Source: Kitasatospora sp. NBC_00458
GTDB lineage: Bacteria; Actinomycetota; Actinomycetes; Streptomycetales; Streptomycetaceae
Length of the DNA: 64,000 bases
NCBI RefSeq assembly: GCF_036013975.1
Contig: NZ_CP107904.1
Location: forward strand, 4,093,001-4,157,000
Direction: 5' to 3'
Position 1 is the first letter of the stretch; each line of letters begins with the position of its first letter. Shown in pieces: positions 33,733 through 41,123 of this stretch. Below the pieces are notes generated by a model. That model did not search any database. It was not told the DNA's origin and saw nothing but the letters and a program-made list of their open reading frames with translations. The position numbers were made by a program, and so were the translations under genes.

Positions 33733-34467
33733 ATGAGCCGGGCACACGAGCAGACCACCACCGAGGACCGCAGCCTGGTCTGGGACGGCTGCCTCAACGT
33801 CCGCGACCTGGGCGGCCTCCGCACCACCACCGGCGCCCGCACCACCACCCGCTCGATCGTCCGGGCCGACAACCTGGACCGGCTCACCGCCGAGGGGTGG
33901 GACGCCCTCCTCGACCACGGCGTCCGCACCGTCGTCGACCTGCGCAACATCGAGGAGTACAAGCCGCTCCTCCCCCTCCCGGACGACGTCGAGCTGATCC
34001 GGGTGCCGCTGGACGAACTCGCCGGCCCCGCCTGGTGGAAGACGTACGGACACCTCGACGGGACCCCGCTGGCGCTCCGCCCCTACCTGGACCACTGCCC
34101 GCACGCCGCGGCCGAGTTGATCACCACGATCGCCGGCGCCCGCCCCGGCGGACTGGTCGTGCACTGCGGCGCCGGCCGCGACCGGACCGGCCTGGCCGCC
34201 CTGCTGCTGCTCGCCCTGGCCGGCGTCGAACCCGCCGAGATCGTCGCCGACTACCTGCTGAGCGCGCCCAACGTCCGTCCGCTGTACGGCATGCTCGGCC
34301 TGCCCGACCAGTACCGCCGGATCGACGCCGTCCTCACCGAGGCCGGGACCACCGCCGAGGAGGCCCTGCACGCCGCCCTCGACGGCTTCGAACCGACCGG
34401 CTACCTACTGGCCGCCGGCGTCGACCGGGCCGACCTCGCCGCGACCCGGGCCCGCCTGATCGCCTGA
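33733..34467 (+). CDS. Tyrosine-protein phosphatase (Tyr_phos_3 type)
   Basis: The 244-aa protein begins with the family signature LNVRDLGGLRTTTGARTTTR, then VRTVVDLRNIEE. The catalytic P-loop HCGAGRDRTG (C-x5-R) lies at about residue 140. Members remove phosphate from Tyr or act on phosphoinositide-like substrates. It is cytoplasmic, with GGGGAG before the ATG. Tandem 15-bp repeats upstream may control it. It is convergent with a GNAT gene. Confidence 0.88.
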   Translation: MSRAHEQTTTEDRSLVWDGCLNVRDLGGLRTTTGARTTTRSIVRADNLDRLTAEGWDALLDHGVRTVVDLRNIEEYKPLLPLPDDVELIRVPLDELAGPAWWKTYGHLDGTPLALRPYLDHCPHAAAELITTIAGARPGGLVVHCGAGRDRTGLAALLLLALAGVEPAEIVADYLLSAPNVRPLYGMLGLPDQYRRIDAVLTEAGTTAEEALHAALDGFEPTGYLLAAGVDRADLAATRARLIA

Positions 34468-34473
34468 TCTCCT

Positions 34474-34493
34474 CCCGGGCACCCCCGCCCGGG
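34474..34493. terminator. Short hairpin between convergent genes
   Basis: CCCGGGC pairs with GCCCGGG (7 bp) over a 6-nt loop, between the phosphatase and GNAT genes. Confidence 0.4.
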
Positions 34494-34538
34494 CGGCCTC
34501 GTCCGCCGCGGTCCGACCCGGCGTCACCTCCGCCACGG

Positions 34539-35111
34539 CTACCAGAGCCTGTCGACCTCCCCCGGGTACAGCCCGATCCGGGCGCCGGCGAACTCCGCGC
34601 GGTGCCGCCGGGCGAAGCCGGTCAGGAACGCCGCCATGGTCAGCTTGTCGAAGCCGTCCTGATCGCTCGGGAACGGCCTCCCGACCGTCCCGCCGACCAG
34701 CACCGCGCCCGGCAACGGCTCCCAGCCCGCGCCCTCGTAGAAGCCCCGGAGCTCCCGGTCGCAGGTGAAGATCCCGAGGTCCGCGCCGCCCTCCTCGATC
34801 GCGGCGCGGGCCGCCGACACCAGTCGGCGCCCGTACCCGCGGCCCCGCCGCGCCGGGTCGGTGACCACCGCACTCAGCCCGCTCGCGGCATAGGTCCGCC
34901 CGGCGTGGGTCAGCGGCTTGGAGAGCACGTCGAGCGCGGCCACCACCCGGTCGCCGTCCACCAGCAGCATCGAGGACGGGCTCAGCGCCGGGTCGTGCAC
35001 CGGATCGGCCGACGGCCCGGGCGGCCTCGGCCAGACCAGGTCCTGCAACTCGGCGACCTGGAGCTTGAGTTCCGCGGGCACCTCGGCCTCCGGAAGGGTC
35101 AGTACCCGCAT
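34539..35111 (-). CDS. GNAT family N-acetyltransferase
   Basis: The 190-aa protein has the GNAT core: acetyl-CoA loop DPARRGRGYGRRLVSAAR (about 95-112) preceded by the beta4 strand ASGLSAVVT, then LGIFTCDRELRGFYEGAGWEP. GGAGGAGG lies before the ATG at 35111. Substrate unknown. It is divergent from a second GNAT gene across only 51 bp, so the two promoters probably overlap. Confidence 0.88.
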   Translation of the reverse strand: MRVLTLPEAEVPAELKLQVAELQDLVWPRPPGPSADPVHDPALSPSSMLLVDGDRVVAALDVLSKPLTHAGRTYAASGLSAVVTDPARRGRGYGRRLVSAARAAIEEGGADLGIFTCDRELRGFYEGAGWEPLPGAVLVGGTVGRPFPSDQDGFDKLTMAAFLTGFARRHRAEFAGARIGLYPGEVDRLW

Positions 35112-35162
35112 CGCCGCCTCCTCCGACCGACCGTCCCGCCGCCGCTCTGGCAGACTCCGGGC

Positions 35163-35609
35163 GTGATCCTCCGCACCGCGAGCCCTCAGGACCTGCCCGC
35201 CATCATCGCCCTCCTCACCGACGAGGACGGCGTGACGGACCCCGCCGACGTCCGGGTCGACGAAGCCTACGCCCGCGCCTTCGCGGACGTGGACGCCGAT
35301 GCCCGCAACGAGATGCTGGTCCTCGACGGGGGCGACGGCACGGTGGTCGGCTACCTCCAGCTGACCTACATCCCCGGCCTCGGCCGGGGCGGTGCGGAAC
35401 GCGCACTGATCGAGGGCGTCCGGGTCCGCGCCGACCGCCGGGGCGCCGGCCTCGGACGCGAGCTGCTGGCCCGGGCGGTCGAACGGGCCCGCGCGCGCGG
35501 CTGCACCCTCGTCCAGCTCACCAGCGACAAGCGCCGCACCGAGGCCCACCGGTTCTACGCCTCGCTCGGCTTCGCGCGCAGCCACGACGGGTTCAAGCTC
35601 GCGCTCTGA
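35163..35609 (+). CDS. GNAT family N-acetyltransferase
   Basis: The 148-aa protein is a compact GNAT domain: ERALIEGVRVRADRRGAGLG with the acetyl-CoA loop RRGAGLGRELL (about 88-98), then LTSDKRRTEAHRFYASLGF. It starts at GTG 35163 with no ribosome-binding site; CAGACT ends 6 nt upstream, so a leaderless message is possible. Unlike the divergent partner (190 aa), it lacks a C-terminal extension. Substrate unknown. Confidence 0.88.
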   Translation: MILRTASPQDLPAIIALLTDEDGVTDPADVRVDEAYARAFADVDADARNEMLVLDGGDGTVVGYLQLTYIPGLGRGGAERALIEGVRVRADRRGAGLGRELLARAVERARARGCTLVQLTSDKRRTEAHRFYASLGFARSHDGFKLAL

Positions 35610-35718
35610 CAAGCGTGCTGACGGAGCGCCGGATCGCACCCGGCCCGCGCCGCGCCGCCCCGACCCGCGTCCGATAATCGTTCGCGGCCGACCGGCGGTG
35701 CGCACGATACTTCCCGGC

Positions 35719-36426
35719 ATGGTGCACTTCTCCGACTTCGACACCCGCAACTACCCGACCGTGGACGTCAGGACCGGCTACGCCCAGTGGGTGGCCACGT
35801 ACGAGCGGACCGTCGAGGACGCGATGGACCTCGCCGTGCTCGACCGGCTCACCGTGCCCGCCTGGCCGGAGGTCGGCCGCGCGGCCGACCTGGGCTGCGG
35901 CACCGGCCGGACGGGCGCCTGGCTGCGCGACCGGGCCGCCGCGGGCCTGGTGCTCGACGGGGTGGACCTCACCCCCGAGATGCTCGCCGCGGCCCGGGCG
36001 CGGGGCGCCCACGACAGCCTCACCGAGGGCGACGTCGAGGCCACCGGGCTGACCTCCGGCGCGTACGACCTGGTGGTGTCCTCGCTGATCGACGAGCACC
36101 TCGCCGACCTCGGCCCGTACTACCGCGAGGCCTGGCGACTGGCCCGCCCGGGCGGGCGCTGCGTCCTGGTCGGCCTGCACCCGTACTTCATCATGGCGGC
36201 CGGCATGCCGACCCACTTCACCGGTGAGGACGGCGCCGACATCGCCATCACCACCCACGTCCACCTGGTCTCGGACCACCTGACCGCCGGACTGGCGGCC
36301 GGCTGGACGCTGGTCGAGATGGCGGAGGCGGTGGTGGACGACGCGTGGATCGCGCTCAAGCCGAAGTGGGAGAAGTACCGCAGCCACCCGGTCTCGGCCG
36401 CGTACGTCTGGGAGAAGCGGGGCTGA
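35719..36426 (+). CDS. SAM-dependent methyltransferase
   Basis: The 235-aa protein has motif I AADLGCGTGRTGAWL (about 55-70), the acidic VDLTPEMLAAARARG, EGDVEATGL, and LARPGGRCVLVGLHPYF, the class I methyltransferase fold. The N-terminus FDTRNYPTVDVRTGYAQWVATYE resembles small-molecule methyltransferases. ATG 35719 has GATACT 7 nt upstream and no ribosome-binding site; a GTG at 35698 would add seven residues. Substrate unknown. Confidence 0.85.
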   Translation: MVHFSDFDTRNYPTVDVRTGYAQWVATYERTVEDAMDLAVLDRLTVPAWPEVGRAADLGCGTGRTGAWLRDRAAAGLVLDGVDLTPEMLAAARARGAHDSLTEGDVEATGLTSGAYDLVVSSLIDEHLADLGPYYREAWRLARPGGRCVLVGLHPYFIMAAGMPTHFTGEDGADIAITTHVHLVSDHLTAGLAAGWTLVEMAEAVVDDAWIALKPKWEKYRSHPVSAAYVWEKRG

Positions 36427-36460
36427 GACCCCGGCGCGGAGCGGGCCGGGCAACTCGAAT

Positions 36461-36515
36461 CCCAGGATCGTCAACCATCGGTTGACGATCCTGGGGTCGA
36501 CAACCTACGGTTGAC
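36461..36515 (+). promoter_or_regulatory. Two GTCAAC-N5-GTTGAC-type operators over a leaderless promoter
   Basis: Box 1 is the centre of a perfect 16-bp inverted repeat (36461-36476 with 36480-36495); its core GTCAAC-CATCG-GTTGAC is 36470-36486. Box 2, GACAAC-CTACG-GTTGAC, is 36499-36515, 29 bp away. TTGACG (36482-36487), an 18-nt spacer and TACGGT (36506-36511) form the promoter, one element in each box; TACGGT ends 7 nt before ATG 36519. Confidence 0.8.
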
Positions 36516-36518
36516 GCT

Positions 36519-37271
36519 ATGGAGAATCCGATCGTTCCCAAGACCACCCCGCTGCGTCTCGACGACCTGATCGAGGCCATCAAGAAGATCCACACCGACG
36601 CGCTCGACCAGCTGGCCGACGCGGTCATCGCCGGCGACCACCTCGGTGAGCTGGCCGACCACCTCATCGGCCACTTCGTCGACCAGGCGCGCCGCTCCGG
36701 CGCCTCCTGGACCGACATCGGCCGCAGCATGGGCGTCAGCAAGCAGGCCGCGCAGAAGCGGTTCGTCCCCAAGGACCCGGCCACCCCGAACGACCTCGAC
36801 CCGAGCCAGGGCTTCGGCCGTTTCACCGACCGCGCCCGCAACGTCGTGATGTCCTCCCAGGAGGAGGCCCGCCGGGCCGGCAACGCCGAGATCGGCGCCG
36901 AACACCTGCTGCTCGGCCTGCTCGCCGAGCCCGACGGCCTGGCCGTCAGGGCTCTGGCCGCCCAGGGCGTGTCCTCCGAGGCGGTCCGGACCTCCGCGAC
37001 GGCGGCGCTCCCGGCCGCCGCCGCGGAGGTCCCGGCGCTCATCCCGTACGACACCCAGGGCAAGAAGGCGCTGGAACTGACCTTCCGGGAGGCGCTCAAG
37101 CTCGGCCACAACTACGTCGGCACCGAGCACATCCTGCTCGCGCTGCTGGAGCTGGAGAACGGCGCCGGCGTGCTCAGCGACCTCGGGGTGGAGAAGGCGG
37201 AGACCGAGGCCTTCGTCGCCGACATCCTCGCGGCGTTCATCGCGACGAGCACCGACGACGCCCAGGAGTGA
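36519..37271 (+). CDS. HTH and Clp N-terminal (ClpN) domain protein, probable autoregulator
   Basis: The 250-aa protein has an N-terminal helical region, a helix-turn-helix at about 61-82 (SGASWTDIGRSMGVSKQAAQKRF read as two helices), and a double ClpN repeat (about 100-245: EIGAEHLLLGLLAEPDGLAV and YVGTEHILLALLELENGAGV) as found at the front of ClpA/ClpC. No AAA+ ATPase follows. The ClpN domain may bind adaptors, arginine-phosphorylated or unfolded proteins and pass this to the DNA-binding part. Two operator boxes cover its own promoter, so autoregulation is likely; the start is probably leaderless. A terminator follows. Confidence 0.88.
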   Translation: MENPIVPKTTPLRLDDLIEAIKKIHTDALDQLADAVIAGDHLGELADHLIGHFVDQARRSGASWTDIGRSMGVSKQAAQKRFVPKDPATPNDLDPSQGFGRFTDRARNVVMSSQEEARRAGNAEIGAEHLLLGLLAEPDGLAVRALAAQGVSSEAVRTSATAALPAAAAEVPALIPYDTQGKKALELTFREALKLGHNYVGTEHILLALLELENGAGVLSDLGVEKAETEAFVADILAAFIATSTDDAQE

Positions 37272-37278
37272 CCGGACC

Positions 37279-37313
37279 GTTCCGGGGCCCCGGGACGGGC
37301 GGGGCCCCGGAAC
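37279..37313. terminator. Bidirectional terminator hairpin
   Basis: GTTCCGGGGCCCC pairs perfectly with GGGGCCCCGGAAC (13 bp) around a 9-nt loop, between convergent genes. Confidence 0.8.
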
Positions 37314-37328
37314 TCCCGCACCGCGGGC

Positions 37329-37820
37329 TCAGAACCCCGAAACGTGGGTGGTGACGATCCGCACCCGCCCGTCGACCGCCGCCTCCATCGCCGCCCGGAG
37401 CCGCAACGACCGCGCCGGACCCAGCAGTTCGAGCGCCTCCGCGTCATCGACCCAGCGGTGGTCGTCCAGTTCACCGGCCGGGACGGTCACGGGGGTGCCG
37501 TCCGGGACCGTACCGAAGTCGAACAGGAAGTGCTGGGCCGGGTGGTCGAGTTCGTCCGACGGGTGGGTCCAGGAGATGGCCAGCAGGTCGCCGGCCCGGC
37601 CGACGATCCCGGTCTCCTCCTCCAGCTCCCGGACCGCGCACTCGGCCGGCCCCTCGCCGAGGTCGATCGTCCCGCCCGGGAACTGCCAGTACTCCCGGTA
37701 GCCGGCCTTGACGATCAGGAGCCGTCCGGACTCGTCCCGCAGCACGCACCCCGCCGCCGCGTAGATCCGGGGCAGCGAGGCCAACCACTCTTCACGGGAC
37801 TTCAACGGCTCGGCCGCCAC
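37329..37820 (-). CDS. NUDIX hydrolase
   Basis: The 163-aa protein contains the Nudix box GGTIDLGEGPAECAVRELEEETGI (GX5EX7REUXEEXGU pattern, about 65-88), preceded by KAGYREYWQFP. It should hydrolyse a nucleoside diphosphate linked to another group, with Mg2+; the substrate is not predictable. GTG 37820 has GGAGGAGG upstream; the open frame reaches 37859 but without a better start. Confidence 0.9.
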   Translation of the reverse strand: MAAEPLKSREEWLASLPRIYAAAGCVLRDESGRLLIVKAGYREYWQFPGGTIDLGEGPAECAVRELEEETGIVGRAGDLLAISWTHPSDELDHPAQHFLFDFGTVPDGTPVTVPAGELDDHRWVDDAEALELLGPARSLRLRAAMEAAVDGRVRIVTTHVSGF

Positions 37821-37928
37821 GACGGACCTCCTCCGGCTCAGGGGACTGCTGCGCCCCACTCTGCCATCCCGGTCCGCCGCGGTCAGCCCGCGGCCCCGCG
37901 GGCCGACCGCCGTCGGCCGGCCGCCGGG

Positions 37929-38366
37929 TCAGCCGCGGCCCGCGAGGTGCTCCACCAGGCGGTCGAAGCTGGAGTTGAGACCGGCCTCGGCCTCCGGGCC
38001 CAGGTACATCGCCGGGACGTCCCGCTGCTGCATGACCACCCGGGTGCGGCCCCCGCCCAGGTCGACGAAGGTGAGGCTGCCCGTCATGCCGATGCCGTCC
38101 TCGACGAACTCCAGCAGCTCGCCCTCCCGGATCGCCGTGATGGTGCCCCGCACCGGGTGGCGGTCGCCCGTCCCGTCGATCACCATCGTGCTGTCGAAAC
38201 GGCCGCCGACCACCGGCTCGATGGTCACGGTGTCCAGCGGCACGTGCGTGCCGACCGGCCCCCAGAAGCGGACGAACTGCTCGGGCTCGACGTACGCGCG
38301 GAAGACGTCCGCCGGGGCGGCGGGCAGCTCGCGGGTGATGGTCAGCTCGCCGAGGATCTCGCTCAT
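37929..38366 (-). CDS. SRPBCC/AHSA1-domain protein
   Basis: The 145-aa protein has the START-like AHSA1 pattern: TITRELPAAPADVFRAYVEPEQFVRFWGP at the start, VVGGRFDSTMV, and a long C-terminal helix (LNSSFDRLVEHLAGRG). Such proteins bind hydrophobic ligands or, like Aha1, touch Hsp90; a ligand-binding role is the default. It is divergent from the STAS gene. Confidence 0.85.
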   Translation of the reverse strand: MSEILGELTITRELPAAPADVFRAYVEPEQFVRFWGPVGTHVPLDTVTIEPVVGGRFDSTMVIDGTGDRHPVRGTITAIREGELLEFVEDGIGMTGSLTFVDLGGGRTRVVMQQRDVPAMYLGPEAEAGLNSSFDRLVEHLAGRG

Positions 38367-38500
38367 GTCGTCTGTTCCCTCTGTCTCTTGTTCCCTGTCC
38401 GACCGCGTTCCCGGGCCGGTGTCGCGCTTTCAGAGGGGTAGACCGGACCGCTGCCCGAAACTCATCGCTCCCCGGAGAACTTCTTCCGGGAATCCCGGGA

Positions 38501-38522
38501 AATCCTTCCGGAATCCTTCCGC
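38501..38522. repeat. 11-bp tandem repeat before STAS gene
   Basis: AATCCTTCCGG and AATCCTTCCGC are adjacent at 38501-38511 and 38512-38522, right before the STAS start at 38529. Confidence 0.7.
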
Positions 38523-38528
38523 CGGCCG

Positions 38529-39164
38529 ATGAGCCGGGCCCGCCGCGCCGGTCTCACCTACGTGAACACCCAGCCGAAGACCGAACCGACCACCCGGGGC
38601 CCGGTGACCTGTGACCTCGGCGCCCTGGCCGCCCCCGACCTCGCCGTCGTCGACGCGCTCGCCCGACTCCGGCTCGCCGCGGCCCGGCAGGGCGTGGGCC
38701 TGGTCCTGCGGAACGCGAGCGGCCCCCTGCGGGAACTGCTCGCGTTCAGCGGGCTGGCCGCCGTCCTCCCGGTCGAGGACTCCGCGGAGGCCGCCGCCGC
38801 GGACCCGGCGGACCCGGCGGACCCGGCCGCCCTGCACGACCTCAGGCCCGACGCGTGGGCCGGGGCACGGGCCGACACGTGGCCCGAAGTGTGGCCAGGC
38901 CCGCCCGCCGACCGGGTGCCGGGCCCCCGGCCGGCCCCCTCACCCGACCTCCCGCCTGACGCGCCGTTCACTCCCCCGTCCGCTTCACCGCCTGGCGCAC
39001 CGTCCGACCTGCGGCCGGACCGGTGGCCCGCCCGCCCACCGGGCCTACCGCCCGCCCTCCGGGCCGGTCTCCCGCCCCGCCTCCAGCCGGGGCGGCAGGC
39101 CGAACAGCGGGAAGAGCGTGTCGGTGTCGAGGAAGTTGGAGAGCCCGGTGATCCGGCCCTCTGA
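38529..39164 (+). CDS. STAS-domain protein with anomalous C-terminal extension
   Basis: Residues about 20-95 resemble a STAS domain: VTCDLGALAAPDLAVVDALARLRLAAARQG, then VGLVLRNASGPLRELLAFSG. This is the anti-sigma-antagonist fold with no obvious conserved phospho-Ser. From about residue 95 the protein becomes Pro/Ala/Asp-rich and runs on to a stop at 39164, overlapping 120 bp of the convergent sigma-factor gene in antisense. The extension is probably read-through after loss of an earlier stop or a frameshift. It may regulate the neighbouring sigma system, but its partner is unknown. Confidence 0.65.
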   Translation: MSRARRAGLTYVNTQPKTEPTTRGPVTCDLGALAAPDLAVVDALARLRLAAARQGVGLVLRNASGPLRELLAFSGLAAVLPVEDSAEAAAADPADPADPAALHDLRPDAWAGARADTWPEVWPGPPADRVPGPRPAPSPDLPPDAPFTPPSASPPGAPSDLRPDRWPARPPGLPPALRAGLPPRLQPGRQAEQREERVGVEEVGEPGDPAL

Positions 39165-40049
39165 GACCTCCAGCACGATCAGGGCCCACGGCTCGTGGCC
39201 GCCCTCCGGGCTCGGCCGGTACTGCCCGAAGGCCGGGCTGCCGTTGGCCTCCACCGGCACCAGCCGGGAACCCCGGCAGCCGTGGCCCGGGCCGAGCATC
39301 CACTCGCGGATGTCCGCCCGCCCGGTCAGCCACAGCGCGAACGGCGGCATGTTGAGCGTGACGTCCTCGTGCAGCAGCGCGGCCAGCCCGTCCATGTCGT
39401 AGGCCTCGAAGGCGCTGACGTAGCGGGTCAGCAGGGCGCGGTGGTCCTCGTCCAGCACGGCGGCCGGGCGGGCGGCGGCGGTGTCGGTGGCGAGCGTGGC
39501 GCGCGCCCGCTGGAGTGCGCTGTTGACCGAGGCGACGGTGACGCCGAGCAGGTCGGCGACCTCGGCGGCCTTCCAGCCGAGCACCTCGCGCAGGATCAGC
39601 ACCGCACGCTGCCGGGGCGCCAACCGCTGGAGCACGGAGACGAAGGCGAGCCGCACCGACTCCCGCTGGGCGGCCACCTCGGCCGGGTCGCCCGTCTCGG
39701 GCAGCACCCGGCCGTCCGGCGCCGGGCCGATCCAGGTGACCTCGGGCAGCTGCGCGTCGGTCGCGGTGGCCACGGTGGACGGGCCGGCCAGGTCCATCGG
39801 GCGGGCGCGGGCGTTGCGGCCGTTCAGCGCGTCGAGGCAGACGTTGGTGGCGATCCGGTACAGCCAGGAGCGCAGCGCGGCGCGGCCCTCGAAGCCGCGG
39901 TACCCGCGCCAGGCCCGGACCATCGTCTCCTGCACCGCGTCCTCGGCCTCGAAGACGGAGCCGAGCATGCGATAGCAGTAACCGGTCAACTCCGTCCGGT
40001 ACCGCTCCAGCTGGAGCTCGACCGGCTCCTCGGTCATCAGGTCGGCCAT
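39045..40049 (-). CDS. ECF sigma factor with SnoaL-like C-terminal domain
   Basis: The 334-aa protein has sigma region 2 (YCYRMLGSVFEAEDAVQETMVRAWRGY, about 22-50), region 4 (LQRLAPRQRAVLILREVLGWKAAEV, about 140-190) and a C-terminal SnoaL/NTF2-like domain (about 205-320: LLTRYVSAFEAYDMDGLAALLHEDVTLNMPP). ECF sigma factors of the SigJ/ECF41 class carry this extension, which regulates the sigma domain directly in place of a separate anti-sigma factor. The ATG at 40049 was chosen over 40115. Its 3' end overlaps the convergent STAS gene. Confidence 0.9.
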   Translation of the reverse strand: MADLMTEEPVELQLERYRTELTGYCYRMLGSVFEAEDAVQETMVRAWRGYRGFEGRAALRSWLYRIATNVCLDALNGRNARARPMDLAGPSTVATATDAQLPEVTWIGPAPDGRVLPETGDPAEVAAQRESVRLAFVSVLQRLAPRQRAVLILREVLGWKAAEVADLLGVTVASVNSALQRARATLATDTAAARPAAVLDEDHRALLTRYVSAFEAYDMDGLAALLHEDVTLNMPPFALWLTGRADIREWMLGPGHGCRGSRLVPVEANGSPAFGQYRPSPEGGHEPWALIVLEVSEGRITGLSNFLDTDTLFPLFGLPPRLEAGRETGPEGGR

Positions 40050-40169
40050 CGTCCCGCCCCCGTCCCGCACCGTTCCGGCCCTGCCGGCGATCGGCACGAA
40101 CGTACCGCAGGCCACCGACAGCGCCGCGGCCCGCGCGCGGCCCGGGCCACCGGACGGTGGCCGCGGGGA

Positions 40170-40218
40170 CGTCCGCGGGGGCGGGAGCCTTCGGAACGGG
40201 CTCCCGCCCCCGCGGACG
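40170..40218 (-). terminator. Very strong hairpin terminator
   Basis: A perfect 20-bp stem (40170-40189 with 40199-40218) with a 9-nt loop. It lies downstream of the minus-strand small gene ending at 40262 and upstream of the sigma-factor start. Confidence 0.85.
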
Positions 40219-40261
40219 GAACGGCGCGCACCCGGCGCGCACGCGGTGCACCCGGTGCGGG

Positions 40262-40534
40262 TCAGTGCGCGGAGTGCTTCTCGGCCCCGCGGTGGCGGTG
40301 GCCCTTGAGCTCGGCGTGCATCGCGGGCGCGGAGTGCATGGACCCCGTCGGGGCGTCCCTGCCTCCGTGCCGGAAGGCCGCGCCGGCGCCGTACCCACCG
40401 GTGGCCCCCGCCGGGGCGCCGGTGCTCAGCCTGGGTGGGAGCGTCGTCGGGCTCATCTCCATGCCGCGGCGTTCCAGCAGCTCCTGGGTGCCCCTGCGGA
40501 GCTTGTGGGTGCTGCCCGGTGTTCGCTTGGTCAT
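40262..40534 (-). CDS. Small basic hypothetical protein
   Basis: The 90-aa protein is not recognised. Its N-terminal half is basic (MTKRTPGSTHKLRRGTQELL); the C-terminal half is Gly/Ala/His-rich and ends ELKGHRHRGAEKHSAH, which could bind metal. GGGAGG lies 6 nt before the ATG, a promoter is visible upstream and a strong terminator follows, so it is very likely a real gene. It may be a secreted or DNA-associated peptide, but there is no signal peptide. Confidence 0.65.
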   Translation of the reverse strand: MTKRTPGSTHKLRRGTQELLERRGMEMSPTTLPPRLSTGAPAGATGGYGAGAAFRHGGRDAPTGSMHSAPAMHAELKGHRHRGAEKHSAH

Positions 40535-40606
40535 CGTCGGCCTCCCTTCGGCGGCGGCCGGCCGGACTGGTGTCGGCCGGAAAGACCGCACGGGCGTTAT
40601 GTCCCG

Positions 40607-40636
40607 ATTATCACCGGATTACACCTCCCGTGTCCG
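40607..40636 (-). promoter_or_regulatory. Promoter of small basic gene
   Basis: On the minus strand CGGACA (-35, 40631-40636), an 18-nt spacer and GATAAT (-10, 40607-40612) precede the ATG at 40534 by about 70 bp. Confidence 0.6.
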
Positions 40637-40692
40637 CCCTCGCGCCGGGCCCGGCGGCGACCACCGTCCCGGCCGCCGCCCCGGCCCGCCGC

Positions 40693-40959
40693 TCAGCCCA
40701 TCACCTCGTGCACGTAGCACCAGCGCCAGTCCTCGCCCTGCTCGTACGAGCGGATCACCGGATGGGAGCTGTTGTGGAAGTGCGAGGTGGCGTGCCGCCG
40801 CGGCGAGAAGTCGCAGCAGCCGATGTGGCCGCAGTCCAGGCAGACCCGCAGGTGCACCCAGTCCCGGCTCCCCTCGGCCAGGCAGTCGGCGCAGCCGTCC
40901 GTGGGCGGGAGGGGCGCGATGTCCCGGGGTGCGGCGGCGAGGTCTTCGCAGGCACTCAT
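40693..40959 (-). CDS. UBP-type zinc-finger protein
   Basis: The 88-aa protein is essentially one ZnF-UBP domain: CADCLAEGSRDWVHLRVCLDCGHIGCCD, then RHATSHFHNSSHPVIRSYEQGEDWRWCYV, with the Cys/His zinc ligands in order. Bacterial stand-alone versions are common in actinobacteria and of unknown function; there is no ubiquitin to bind. A TACTCT hexamer 6 nt before the ATG suggests a leaderless start. It is divergent from the LPG-synthase-like gene. Confidence 0.85.
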   Translation of the reverse strand: MSACEDLAAAPRDIAPLPPTDGCADCLAEGSRDWVHLRVCLDCGHIGCCDFSPRRHATSHFHNSSHPVIRSYEQGEDWRWCYVHEVMG

Positions 40960-40965
40960 GGACGC

Positions 40966-40971
40966 AGAGTA
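40966..40971 (-). promoter_or_regulatory. -10 element of leaderless UBP zinc-finger gene
   Basis: TACTCT on the minus strand ends 6 nt before the ATG at 40959. Confidence 0.45.
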
Positions 40972-41123
40972 GTGAGGGCCGCCCCGCCCGGCGTCCAAGA
41001 CACGCTCCGCTCCGGACCCGCCCGGCACCGGATGCGCGCGGACCCGGGGCCGCGCGCCCCGCCGCGGGCCCACGACGGCCGCACCGGACACCCCCGGCCG
41101 CCGCCCGAACCCGGCGTGGGAGC

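Noticed and set aside
38800-38840. A clear frameshift site in the STAS gene
   Set aside because: The region contains short GCGGACCCG-type repeats where slippage could occur, but no single position could be shown to be the lesion, so I report only the anomalous extension.
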